Of a stretch of 25,020 bases of DNA, positions 15,434 through 24,900 are shown piece after piece. Below the pieces are notes generated by a model. That model made no database searches. It saw only the letters and a list, made by a program, of their open reading frames with translations, and was not told the origin of the DNA. Position 1 is the stretch's first letter; every line of letters starts with the position of its first letter. The DNA is from Actinomyces sp. ICM47 (lineage in GTDB: Bacteria > Actinomycetota > Actinomycetes > Actinomycetales > Actinomycetaceae), in NCBI RefSeq assembly GCF_000278725.1, contig NZ_ALCA01000066.1, positions 1-25,020 of the forward strand, in the 5' to 3' direction. The translations under genes and the position numbers were made by a program.

Positions 15434-18286
15434 ATGACATCCGAAAGGCACGCAGACGTGATATCGATACTACCTTCCTACGCCCCCGGTGCGGGAGCAC
15501 TCCTGCCGCCGCGCGCGCATCTGGCCGATGATCCCGGCGTTCTGAGCCTCGACGGTACCTGGTCCTTCGTCTATCACCGCACCGACCCGACTCCCTGGGC
15601 GAATGTTGAAGAACCCTGGGATGAGCCAGCCGTCAGCGACGACGCGGACACTATTGACGTGCCCAGCCACTGGGTGCTGCGAGGCGACGGGCGTTACGGC
15701 CGCCCCGCCTACACGAACGTTGACTTCCCCTTCCCGGTGGACCCGCCCTACCCGCCCGAGGCGAACCCCGTCGGCGACTACCACCGCACCTTCGAGCTGC
15801 CCGACGGGTGGGAGGACGACCTGGTTGCCCTGCGCTTCGACGGCGTCGAAAGCCAGGCGAGCGTGTGGGTCAACGGCGCGTGGGTGGGCATGGCCCGCGG
15901 TTCGCGCCTTGCCCACGAGTGTGACATCACCGGCCGCGTGCACCCTGGAGAGAATACGATCACCGTGCGCGTCCACCAGTTCAGCCCCGGGAGCTATCTG
16001 GAGGATCAGGACCAGTGGTGGCTGCCCGGCATCTTCCGATCCGTCAGCCTGCGCCGCCTCGCCCCCGGCAGCATCGAAGACCTCTGGATCGACACCGACT
16101 ACGAGGCTGGGGTCGGCTACGCGACCGTCGAGGCCCGGGTGCTCGGCGCCCGCGTGGCCTCCCTGGTCGGTCGCCTCGCAATCGACGGCCTCGGCACCTG
16201 CCTGCTCGCCCTCGAGAAAGGCGACGACGGGCGCTACCGCTCCGACCGCCTCCAGGTGGGAGACGTGCGCCCGTGGAACCCGGAGGACCCCGCCCTCTAC
16301 GAGGCGCACGTGAGCATCAATGGGGGAGATGGCCTCGTCGATGGGGACAGACGCCTGCGCGTCGGATTTAGGCGCGTCTCCATCGAGGACGGCGTCCTGA
16401 CAGCCAACGGGAAGTCCCTGCGCCTCAACGGCGTCAACCGCCACGAGGTGCGCGCCGACGAGGGCCGCGTCTTTGACGAGGAGTGGGCGCGCGCCGACCT
16501 GGCGCTCATGAAGTCCATGGGCATTAACGCGATCCGCACCTCCCACTACCCGCCGCACCCGCGTCTGCTGGACCTGGCCGACGAGATCGGGCTGTGGGTC
16601 ATGCTCGAAGGAGACATCGAGACGCACGGCTTCGAGGGGGCGGGGGAGTGGATCGACAATCCCTCCGACGATCCGCGCTGGGCCGACGCCTACCTGGACC
16701 GCACGATGCGCGCGTTCGAACGCGACAAGAACCACCCCTCGATCATGAGCTGGAGCCTGGGCAACGAGTCGGGAACCGGGGCGAACCTGGCCGCCTGCGC
16801 GCGCTGGATCCACGAGCGCACGGGTGGGCGAGCCGTTGTCCACTACGAGGGCGACCATGCCCTGGAATACACGGATATTTACTCGCGCATGTACCCGACG
16901 CTCGAGGAGGTCGCCGCCGTCCTCGACGATAGCGATCTCCACGCAGAGGTCGCCGTGCCCACGCACGTGGCAGCGCAGGTCGACGACGCGGCGCGCGAAC
17001 GCATCCGCCGCGCCCCCTACCTCATGTGCGAATACCTGCACGCCATGGGAACCGGCCCCGCGGGCGCGCCCGGCTACGCCGCGCAGATGAGCCACCCCCG
17101 CCACGCCGGCGGATTCGTCTGGGAATGGCGCGACCATGCCCTGTGGCGAACCCTGCCGGACGGACGCCGCGCCCTGTCCTACGGTGGCGACTTCGGCGAG
17201 GAGGTCCACGACGGCAACTTCGTGTGCGACGGACTCGTCGACGCTCTGTCTCGCCCCTACGCGGGCACCTGGGCGTGGGTGGCGGCGATGGCCCCCGACG
17301 CTCCCGCGCTCGCCCGCGCGATTGTGGAAGCCGACTCCGGCTCGGTGGGGGAGCGGGATCGCCTGCGCGCGCTCGCGGAGACCGACCTCGTGCCCTGCGC
17401 TGACGAGGCCGACTCGCCCTACGCTCTCGATGAAAGCGGGCGCGTGGCGCGGATCGGCGACATGCCCGTGCGCATCGACCTTAGCGTGTTCCGCGCGCCC
17501 ACCGACAATGACCGAGGTCGCGGTCCCGTCGACTACTGGGGCATCGATGCCTCAGACCTGGGACCCCTGGGCGTCGGGCGCGGCGAAGCCGGAACATCGC
17601 ACGCCATGCGCTGGGAGCGCGCGCGCCTGCACCTGCTGCGCCGACGCCTCGCCTCCATTGAGGAGGACGGGGGTGTTCGCCGCGTCGTCGAACGCTGGGC
17701 GCCACCGGCAGCCCAGTTCGGCGTCACTCTCACATGGGAATACGCACCCGTGCGCATCGGCGAAGAGGGGCCGAACGCCCTGTCCGTCTCCCTGCGCGTC
17801 GCGCCCTACGGTACCTGGCCGCCCCGCGTCCCGCGCCTCGGCCTGCGCCTCGAGCTGCCGGGATCCGCGTGGCACGCCACCTGGCTGGGAGACACCATGA
17901 TCGGGTACGCCGACATGAGCGTGCCGGGCGCTCGCGGATGCGGCAGCGGCGATGCTTGCGACCTGTGGGATGTGTGCGTGCGCCCCCAGGAAGGCGGGCA
18001 TCGCCAGGGCCTTGAGGCCCTCTCCCTTCGTGGCGAGGCCGGGGAGTTCCTCATCCTCCCCGCCTCGCCCCTGGGGTGGAGCGTCAGCCGGTGGAGCGAG
18101 CGTGAACTGGCCCAGGCCTCGCACTGGGAGGACCTGCCCGACTCGGAGCGCCTGTTCCTGTGGCTCGACGTCTTCCAGGACGGCATCGGGACCCGCTCGT
18201 GCGGCCCTGATGCGCGGCCCGAAGTCGCCGGGCGCATGCGCGACGTTGACGTCCGTGTGGTGATTGCCCAGGTTAGGGGTGATTGA
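15434..18286 (+). CDS. GH2 beta-galactosidase, LacZ type, cytoplasmic
   Basis: The enzyme hydrolyses terminal beta-galactosides such as lactose or N-acetyllactosamine. The 950-residue protein has LacZ architecture: sugar-binding domain (about 30-200), beta-sandwich, TIM barrel with NGVNRHE and IRTSHYPPHPRLLDLADEIGLWVMLEGDIETHGF, acid/base Glu445 in WSLGNESGTG, nucleophile Glu533 in LMCEYLHAMG, and the C-terminal small-chain domain with FRAPTDNDRG. It is shorter than E. coli LacZ (about 1023). No signal peptide, so substrate must be imported. ATG 15434 follows GGAG with 8-base spacing; a GTG eight codons later (preceded by AAAGG) is an alternative. The operator at 15386-15405 suggests LacI control. 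The ABC importer follows 164 bases downstream under its own operator. Confidence 0.93.
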   Translation: MTSERHADVISILPSYAPGAGALLPPRAHLADDPGVLSLDGTWSFVYHRTDPTPWANVEEPWDEPAVSDDADTIDVPSHWVLRGDGRYGRPAYTNVDFPFPVDPPYPPEANPVGDYHRTFELPDGWEDDLVALRFDGVESQASVWVNGAWVGMARGSRLAHECDITGRVHPGENTITVRVHQFSPGSYLEDQDQWWLPGIFRSVSLRRLAPGSIEDLWIDTDYEAGVGYATVEARVLGARVASLVGRLAIDGLGTCLLALEKGDDGRYRSDRLQVGDVRPWNPEDPALYEAHVSINGGDGLVDGDRRLRVGFRRVSIEDGVLTANGKSLRLNGVNRHEVRADEGRVFDEEWARADLALMKSMGINAIRTSHYPPHPRLLDLADEIGLWVMLEGDIETHGFEGAGEWIDNPSDDPRWADAYLDRTMRAFERDKNHPSIMSWSLGNESGTGANLAACARWIHERTGGRAVVHYEGDHALEYTDIYSRMYPTLEEVAAVLDDSDLHAEVAVPTHVAAQVDDAARERIRRAPYLMCEYLHAMGTGPAGAPGYAAQMSHPRHAGGFVWEWRDHALWRTLPDGRRALSYGGDFGEEVHDGNFVCDGLVDALSRPYAGTWAWVAAMAPDAPALARAIVEADSGSVGERDRLRALAETDLVPCADEADSPYALDESGRVARIGDMPVRIDLSVFRAPTDNDRGRGPVDYWGIDASDLGPLGVGRGEAGTSHAMRWERARLHLLRRRLASIEEDGGVRRVVERWAPPAAQFGVTLTWEYAPVRIGEEGPNALSVSLRVAPYGTWPPRVPRLGLRLELPGSAWHATWLGDTMIGYADMSVPGARGCGSGDACDLWDVCVRPQEGGHRQGLEALSLRGEAGEFLILPASPLGWSVSRWSERELAQASHWEDLPDSERLFLWLDVFQDGIGTRSCGPDARPEVAGRMRDVDVRVVIAQVRGD

Positions 18287-18364
18287 GCCTGTGTCGCGTA
18301 TGTTGCGTCTTGATAACGATGTGACAGCTTTCTGACAAATGATGCGTAGCACACACGAAGTCGC

Positions 18365-18400
18365 TATGATTCATATATCAACTAACACGAGATAGTTAGT
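18365..18400 (+). promoter_or_regulatory. promoter -10 and LacI-type operator of the ABC operon
   Basis: TATGAT (18365-18370) is a good -10 with no clear -35. The operator at 18381-18400, ACTAACACGAGATAGTTAGT, has 6-base perfect inverted arms (ACTAAC/GTTAGT) and lies just downstream of the predicted start. It is the most symmetrical of the three copies. Confidence 0.7.
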
Positions 18401-18450
18401 GACTCGATCCCATCGATCGACCAACAAAAACGGACCAATGGAGGTTTCGC

Positions 18451-19848
18451 ATGTTGAAGAAGAAGATGGCCGCCGGCATCGTTGCCCTTGCCATGTTCAG
18501 TACCCTCGGCCTGGCCGCCTGCGATAGTGGCGGCTCCGGTGGCGGTGGATCCGCCTCCGGTTCCATCCCGGCACCCGACGTCGCCTGTGACATTCCCGCT
18601 GGGAACATCGATGGCTCAGCAATCGACACCTCGAAGGTGGAAGGCGAGATCACCTTCCAGACTCAGGGTCTGCAGAATGACTTCGGCGACTTCTTCAAGG
18701 CCAAGATCAAGGAATTCGAGGACGCCAACCCCGGCGTCACAATCAACTGGACCGACCAGGGCGGCGGTGCCGAGTTCGACCAGACCATCACGGCCCAGGC
18801 CTCGAACTGCAAGATGGCGGACGTCGTCAACGTTCCCTCCTCCACGATCCTCGCGCTGTCCAAATCCAACCTCCTCATGGACTATGACGTGAAGGCCCCC
18901 GGCATCGGCGACAAGTTCGTGCCCTCCATTTGGGATTCCACCGCCCTGGGTGCGGGTGGCCACCACACGGCGCTGCCCTGGTACTTCGGCCCCTACATCA
19001 CCACCTACAACAAGGAAGTCTTCAAGCGCGCTGGCCTCGACGAGAACAAGCCGCCCGCAACGATGGATGAACTCTTCGACGCCGCAGCCAAGGTGGGGGC
19101 CGACGGACAGGGTGACTACGGCATCTACGGCTCACCCGAGTGGTACATGATCGCTCAGCTGCACGGCATGGGTGTCACCCTCCTCAACGAGGATAAGACC
19201 GCCTTCAACTTCGCCGACAACGAGGCTGCGATCAACTACGTCACCAAGCTTTCCGACCTCTACGCTGCCGGTGCCATTCCGAAGGACTCCCTGACCGGTG
19301 AACCCGACCCGGGCAAGGCCTACACCGACGGTAACCTCGCCTTCGGTACCCCCAACGCCTCGTTCCTGAAGTCGGTCAAGAGCAATAACGCGACCGTGTA
19401 CGAGAACACCGGCGTTGGCCCCTTCCCGACCAACCCCGGCATCAAGCCCGTCTTCGAGGGACAGTACATCGGAGTCTCGGTCACAACCAAGAACGCTCCG
19501 CTGGCCATGAAGTTTGCCGAGTGGATCACCAACGCCGAGAACGAGTACGCCTGGACGCACGACGGCGGCGCGATCATCTTCCCCGCGGCCACCGATGCTC
19601 TGGACAAGCTCGTCGCCAACCCGCCGGAGATCGCTGACGACCCGGTCTTCAAGGCCGCCTACGAGGAAGCCGCGAAGGCCGCCAAGGACGCCGAGGCCTA
19701 CACCGACGTCTTCTACGCGACTGGCGCCGTGAAGGATGCTCTCATCGAGAACGTCAACAAGGCTATTCGCGGCGAGGTTGATCCCAAGACCGCCCTCAAG
19801 ACCGCACAGGATCAGATGAACGAGAAGCTCAAGGCTCTCGACGACTGA
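18451..19848 (+). CDS. sugar ABC transporter substrate-binding lipoprotein (CUT1 type)
   Basis: The 465-residue protein has a lipoprotein signal peptide (LKKKMAAGIVALAMFSTLG, lipobox LAAC, Cys24 to be lipidated), a Ser/Gly-rich spacer and a family-1 extracellular solute-binding domain from about residue 50. Typical features are FFKAKIKEFEDANPGVTINWTD, ALPWYFGPYITTYNKEVFKRAGLDENKPPATMDELFDAA and a terminal Lys/Ala-rich helix. It would capture an oligosaccharide at the outer face of the membrane; neighbours suggest a galactose-containing or host-glycan oligosaccharide. ATG 18451 has GGAGG at 6-base spacing. A strong hairpin separates it from the permease genes. Confidence 0.92.
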   Translation: MLKKKMAAGIVALAMFSTLGLAACDSGGSGGGGSASGSIPAPDVACDIPAGNIDGSAIDTSKVEGEITFQTQGLQNDFGDFFKAKIKEFEDANPGVTINWTDQGGGAEFDQTITAQASNCKMADVVNVPSSTILALSKSNLLMDYDVKAPGIGDKFVPSIWDSTALGAGGHHTALPWYFGPYITTYNKEVFKRAGLDENKPPATMDELFDAAAKVGADGQGDYGIYGSPEWYMIAQLHGMGVTLLNEDKTAFNFADNEAAINYVTKLSDLYAAGAIPKDSLTGEPDPGKAYTDGNLAFGTPNASFLKSVKSNNATVYENTGVGPFPTNPGIKPVFEGQYIGVSVTTKNAPLAMKFAEWITNAENEYAWTHDGGAIIFPAATDALDKLVANPPEIADDPVFKAAYEEAAKAAKDAEAYTDVFYATGAVKDALIENVNKAIRGEVDPKTALKTAQDQMNEKLKALDD

Positions 19849-19856
19849 TTGAACGC

Positions 19857-19885
19857 GGGGGGTCGAGGCATGGCCTCGACCCCCC
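19857..19885 (+). other. intercistronic hairpin after the binding-protein gene
   Basis: GGGGGGTCGAGGC (19857-19869) and GCCTCGACCCCCC (19873-19885) form a perfect 13-base-pair stem with an ATG loop and no T-tract. In binding-protein ABC operons such hairpins typically protect the upstream mRNA or attenuate read-through, giving excess binding protein over permease. Confidence 0.8.
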
Positions 19886-19953
19886 CGACGCACCCCTCAC
19901 CTCGCGCAACGCCGCAGGCTCACGGTCGCGCGCCCCTCATGAAGGACACTGGT

Positions 19954-20865
19954 ATGCCGATACGTACGAGCGCGCAGTCGCGCTCCCTCAATGGCGCCGC
20001 CCGATTCCGCCCCGGCTGGGTTCCCTGGCTGTGGGTTACCCTGCCGGTCCTCGCCATCATCTCGTTCTACATCTATCCCTTTATAACGACCGTCTACGTG
20101 TCGTTTACGAAGACAAAACCGATGGGGCGAATCGGCCGCTTCGTCGGAATCGACAACTACGCGGCCGTTCTGGGGGACGCAGAGTTCTGGGAAGCCCTGA
20201 GGAACTCCCTCATCTACGCGGTGTGCGTCGTGCCGCTCATGGTGCTCCTGCCCCTGCTACTGGCCCTCCTGGTGAAGTCGCATGTCCCAGGCATCGGCTT
20301 CTTTCGAGCGCTGTACTACCTGCCCGCGATCTCCTCGCTGGTGGTCATCTCCCTGGCCTGGCGCTACCTCCTGGACCAGCGCGGCCCGATCAATAACCTG
20401 CTGTCCTCGTGGGGATTCGACACGATCCCGTTCCTGTCGAATCAATGGCTCATCCTGTTTTGTGCCATGATCATCACCCTGTGGCAGGGCTTGCCCTACT
20501 ACATGATCCTGTATTTGTCGGCCCTGGCGAACGTGGACAAGTCCCTGTATGAGGCCGCCGAGATTGACGGTGCTGGCCCGATCCGCCGTTTTGTGACCGT
20601 CACTGTCCCCGGCGTGAGGGTCATGATGTTCCTGGTCGCCACGCTGACGACCATCGGCTGCTTGAAGATCTTCACCGAGGTGTACCTGCTGGGTGGCTCC
20701 GCCTCTCCGACAAAGACCCTGACGATGTATATCCGAGACCGCATCGTCGACCCCACCTTCGGATCTCTGGGGCAAGGTGACGCCGCGTCGGTGTGTCTTT
20801 TCCTCATCACCTTCGGTTTCATCATCGCCTCCCAGAGCTTGCAGAGGAAGGCTGAAGACTCATGA
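19954..20865 (+). CDS. sugar ABC transporter permease (MalF/UgpA type)
   Basis: The 303-residue protein has about six membrane segments and the EAA loop EAAEIDGAGPIRRFVTVTVPGV (about residues 200-225) that docks the ATPase. Its N-terminus RPGWVPWLWVTLPVLAIISFYIYPFITTVYVSF is typical of CUT1 permeases. ATG 19954 is preferred because GAAGGA (19941-19946) sits 7 bases upstream; the frame is open back to a TTG at 19849, but that extension crosses the hairpin and is low complexity. The next permease overlaps its stop (ATGA). It pairs with the downstream permease to make the transmembrane channel. Confidence 0.9.
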   Translation: MPIRTSAQSRSLNGAARFRPGWVPWLWVTLPVLAIISFYIYPFITTVYVSFTKTKPMGRIGRFVGIDNYAAVLGDAEFWEALRNSLIYAVCVVPLMVLLPLLLALLVKSHVPGIGFFRALYYLPAISSLVVISLAWRYLLDQRGPINNLLSSWGFDTIPFLSNQWLILFCAMIITLWQGLPYYMILYLSALANVDKSLYEAAEIDGAGPIRRFVTVTVPGVRVMMFLVATLTTIGCLKIFTEVYLLGGSASPTKTLTMYIRDRIVDPTFGSLGQGDAASVCLFLITFGFIIASQSLQRKAEDS

Positions 20866-21794
20866 GCACCGCATCCCGCACCGACACCACCTCCTTCGGT
20901 GAGCGCTTGGCCCAGTGGCGCAAGGAGCGTCGCCTTGAACGTCAGGGGCGCACCGTCGCCTCGCGCCAGATGCGCGGCGGCGCCCTGTTTGCGCGGTACG
21001 TGCTGCTGATTGTCGTCGCTATCGTTCTTGTTGGACCTCTCATCCTGCCGCTGATGGCGGCATTCAAGGCCCCCGGCGAATCCGTCTTCGGTCAGGGCGC
21101 GACGATCCTTCCACAGCAGTGGTCGCTGGATTCCTTCGAGGTCCTTTTCGAGCGCACCAACATCCTGAGTGCGATTAAGAACTCGGCGATCATCGCGGCA
21201 CTGACTGTGACCTCGAACATCATCTTGTCGTGTATCGGCGGTTACATGCTGTCGAGGCGTGGGTGGACCGGGCGCACCGTCATGTACTTCGTGGTCCTGT
21301 CCGCCATGATCTTCCCCTTCGAGTCCATCATGCTCTCCCTGTTCAAGATGATGGTGCAGCTTGACCTCTACAACACGCTGCCCGGCGTGTGGATGGTCGC
21401 GATGATCGGTCCCTTCCAGATCCTCATGATGCGTGCCGCATTCATGGGCATTCCCGACGAAATAGAGGATGCCGCCCTGATTGATGGGGCGGGCGAGCTG
21501 CGTCGCTTCTGGTCCATCTTCCTGCCCCAGGTGCGCGGTACGTTGACGGTCGTGGGCCTGACCTCCTTCATCGGGGCATGGTCCGACTTCATCTTCCCGC
21601 TGCTCATGCTGCCGAATCCGGAGAAGCAGACGCTGATGCTGACGCTGACGGCGATCCAGAACTCGCCCCAGGGCGTCACTTACCAGTTGGTTCTGGCTGG
21701 AGCAGTGGTCGCTATGATCCCCGTGGTCCTAGTCTTCATGTTCAGTCAGAAGTTCTTCTTCCGCGGTATCGAAGACGGAGGTTTGAAGTTCTAA
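20862..21794 (+). CDS. sugar ABC transporter permease (MalG/UgpE type)
   Basis: The 310-residue partner permease begins with a charged cytoplasmic stretch of about 45 residues (RLAQWRKERRLERQGR), then six membrane segments. The EAA loop is EDAALIDGAGELRRFWSIFLPQVRG; the C-terminus FMFSQKFFFRGIEDGGLKF is typical of the family. Its ATG overlaps the preceding stop (ATGA), so translation is coupled. No ATP-binding gene follows; as in many Gram-positive CUT1 systems a shared MsmK/MsmX-like ATPase encoded elsewhere is presumed. A terminator closes the operon. Confidence 0.92.
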   Translation: MSTASRTDTTSFGERLAQWRKERRLERQGRTVASRQMRGGALFARYVLLIVVAIVLVGPLILPLMAAFKAPGESVFGQGATILPQQWSLDSFEVLFERTNILSAIKNSAIIAALTVTSNIILSCIGGYMLSRRGWTGRTVMYFVVLSAMIFPFESIMLSLFKMMVQLDLYNTLPGVWMVAMIGPFQILMMRAAFMGIPDEIEDAALIDGAGELRRFWSIFLPQVRGTLTVVGLTSFIGAWSDFIFPLLMLPNPEKQTLMLTLTAIQNSPQGVTYQLVLAGAVVAMIPVVLVFMFSQKFFFRGIEDGGLKF

Positions 21795-21800
21795 TCTCGC

Positions 21801-21838
21801 CCCTCGCGGGTGCTGACGCACCTGCGAGGGTATTTTCT
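21801..21838 (+). terminator. intrinsic terminator of the ABC operon
   Basis: CCCTCGCGGGTGC and GCACCTGCGAGGG pair (one internal mismatch) around a TGAC loop, followed by TATTTTCT. It lies 6 bases after the permease stop. Confidence 0.9.
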
Positions 21839-21866
21839 ACCCAAAAAGGAGGTTCTGTCACAAAAA

Positions 21867-21886
21867 GCTAACACGTGATAGGTATT
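21867..21886 (+). promoter_or_regulatory. LacI-type operator before the secreted enzyme gene
   Basis: GCTAACACGTGATAGGTATT matches the lacI-side copy at 17 of 20 positions and the ABC-side copy at 16 of 20. It lies 67 bases before the ATG and after the ABC terminator, so the secreted enzyme has its own LacI-controlled promoter. I could not identify convincing -35/-10 elements. Confidence 0.65.
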
Positions 21887-21953
21887 GTGGGATCCCTTTC
21901 GACAAACGAAGGTTCCCGGTCATTCACCCCATACTGACGAAGGAGTTACACTC

Positions 21954-24900
21954 ATGGGGACTCGACCCATCATCGGTGTGCTCGGAGCGCCGATTCTCGC
22001 GGCCACCATGCTCGGCCTCACCCCCGCAGCGACCATCGCAGCCTCCGACACCCCCTACCACCCGACCGTTTTGTGGGCGACCTCCGAAGAGACAGTTGGC
22101 GAAGGTGCCCCGAATGGCACCATCGCAGCGCTCGTCGACGACGACACCGCTCGCACCGACGCGACCAAGACCTTCTGGACCACCAAGTGGAAGGGAGGCC
22201 TCGACCCCTACCCCCACGCCCTCGCCGTCCAGAACCCCACGCCTGGCACCCAGGTCTGTGGCCTCGGCCTGACCCCGCGCCCCACCTACGATTCGACGCT
22301 CGGAAACGACCAATTCCCCGGCGAATACCGGGTGTTCGCCTTCGACGAAGACCCCGGCAACCCTGCATCCGACGCGTCCTTCGACGACTGGAAGACGAAG
22401 GTCGCCGAGGGCACGTGGGACGGCGGCACCGAACTCGCCCACGGTTCCGACCTACAGTACGGGAACAAGGAACAGTACGTCACCTTCCCCGCGACGACGA
22501 AGCGCGTCATCGCCCTGGCAGGCCTGCGCTCCCTCGCCCCGGGTAAGTCGGACATGGCCCTGTCCGACATCAAGCTCCTACCCTGCGACGCCGACGGTAA
22601 CGCAATCACCTCCTACGGCGGCGACGAAGGCGGCGGCGACAACGACGCGGTCCGCCCCGTCGTTCCTCACCCGGAGGCTCCCGAGCAGGGATCGGGCGCG
22701 TCCGACCTCGTCGTTGACTTCGTCATCGACCAGCTGCCCTACGGCGAACCCGGCAAGCCCGTGGACTTCGCCCCCGGCACTCACACCTACACGGCCACCG
22801 GCTACTACCACGCCACGACCGTCTCGGCCCGCATCCGCGCGGTCGATGGAGCCACCGTCACCATCAACGGCGCGACCCCCGACGCTGACGGACGCGTGTC
22901 CAACCTCGACCTTGCCACCGGCCTAAACGTCATCACCGCGACCGTATCTAAGGACGGCAAGGAAGCCACCTACGTCGTCAACATCACCAAGGTGGAGACC
23001 GATTTCCGCGGCAACGTGCTCGTGCCCGCCACGGCCTCGGCGAACGGCGGCACCGAGGCCGACAACGCGGCCCTGACCGACCTCGACCCCACAACGACGT
23101 GGACCTCCGATCCGCTCGTTCGTGCCAGCGACTGGTCGAGCAACGTCACCGGCATCGAGCTGCACCTGGGCGAAGCCCGCTACGTGCACCGCGTCAACGG
23201 CTGGGGCACCCCGACCCTGCCCGCCGGCGCGCAAGGATGGCACGGCGGTAACTCCGTGGCCATCGCTGTCCAGGAGGCCGACGGCGGCCCGTGGACGACC
23301 ATCGTCACCCACGGCTCGCTCACGCGCGACGCGCGCGGCCTGTGGTACTGGGACTTCAACGCCTACCACCTCGCCACAAACATCCGCATCTGGATGAACG
23401 ACGAGACCGAGCCCCAGACACCGCAGAATATCGCGACCGCCGTGACCTTCAACGACGTTGAGGTGTGGGGTCTGCCTGCGGGCCAGACCCCCGTCGCCCC
23501 TGAAGTCGACAACTCCATGTACGAGCGGTACTCCGGCTTCAACCCCGGGGAGAGCACGTGGGGCGTCAACCGCGCCCAGGCCCTCGCACTGCAGTACGGG
23601 GTCATGATGCCCGCGTGGGTTCCCTCCGAGGGCTACGGTCGCGGCGGCTTCGACGCCAACGAGCGCGACCTCACGGGCGGCGCATTCCCCATGTTCTACG
23701 ACCTGCCCATGTTCAACACCCCGATGATGGAGTCCCTAGGCAAGGGGGCGCCGTGGGCCCTCGCCAAGGCCCCCACCGGCAAGAACAGCATGTGCAACGC
23801 GGGCGATCCCCACGACTTCATGAACGACTACATGAAGCCCTACGCCTCCACGCTCGTCGACATTCAGTACGGCGATGAGGGCGGATTCAACCGCGGCGAG
23901 TCCGAGTGCTTCAAGAACTGGTTCGCCTGGTCGAAGCAGAATATCCCCGGTGCGGTCGTCCACGCCAACTCCTGGGACGATCCCTCCTGGTACCGCGACG
24001 CAAACTTGAGCTACTACGTCGAGAACGCCCAGCCCGACCTACTCAGCTGGGACAAGTACTACTGGGGAGCCAACGGCGGCCCAGCTCCGAGCACTGTCGT
24101 CATGGACTTGCTGAACACCAACACGTGGAAGAAACAGCGCGAATACGGCCTCAAGGGCCTCACCGGTGACGGCTCCAGCCCAATCCTGTACGGCCAGTAC
24201 CTGGACTACAACTGGGACGCCAACGTGTCCGCCTCCGAGAAGTCGATCGTGCCGTCCCTGGGCCTGGCGACCGGCCAGAAGTGGTTCGGCCTGTTCCGCA
24301 TGGAGTACAACGGCTACGACCGTTCCTCGATCATCGACCACGATGGTGCGCCGACACGTTCGTTCTACGAGTTCTCCACCATCTTCGGCAACGTCTCCTA
24401 CATCGGTAACTACACGAAGGCCATGAACTCCACGTTCGTTGCCTACAAGCCCGGCCAGTACGCGGCCCGTTCCGATACCCCGACGCTGAGTGGCTACACC
24501 TACGGTAACTTTGCCACCGGCGACGAGGCCACGGCCGCCAACGAGGCTGTCGGCCTGGTCGACATGTCGGTGACCAACGTCGGCTCCGTCAACGACGGTC
24601 TGCCCGGCGACGTCGTCGTCGGCTACTTCGAGCAGCTGGGCGGCCTGGACGGTGCCAAGTCGGCCGAGATCTTCGGCGATTCCACGACGGCCCCCACGGG
24701 CTTCATGGTTGTCAACGCCCTGACCGGCCAGACCCGCTACCCGTCCTACCTCCTCGACCCGCGCACCGACAACGGCTCGCTGGCCGAGACCGCTCAGGAC
24801 ATCACGCTGACCGTCAAGAAGCCGAACGCGAACGCGCACCTGATGCTCGTCAACCCCGCCGACAAGACGAGGCAGGAGGTCGAGCTCGGCGATGGTGAAA

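Noticed and set aside
15348..15500. upstream extension of the LacI repressor to 15500
   Set aside because: It would cross the operator and beta-galactosidase start; the family N-terminus and a GGGAG ribosome site support 15347.
15470..17209. 579-codon minus-strand frame across the beta-galactosidase
   Set aside because: Antisense shadow of a gene with intact GH2 catalytic motifs.
19849..19953. upstream TTG/ATG starts for the first permease
   Set aside because: The extension is low complexity and covers the intercistronic hairpin; GAAGGA supports ATG 19954.
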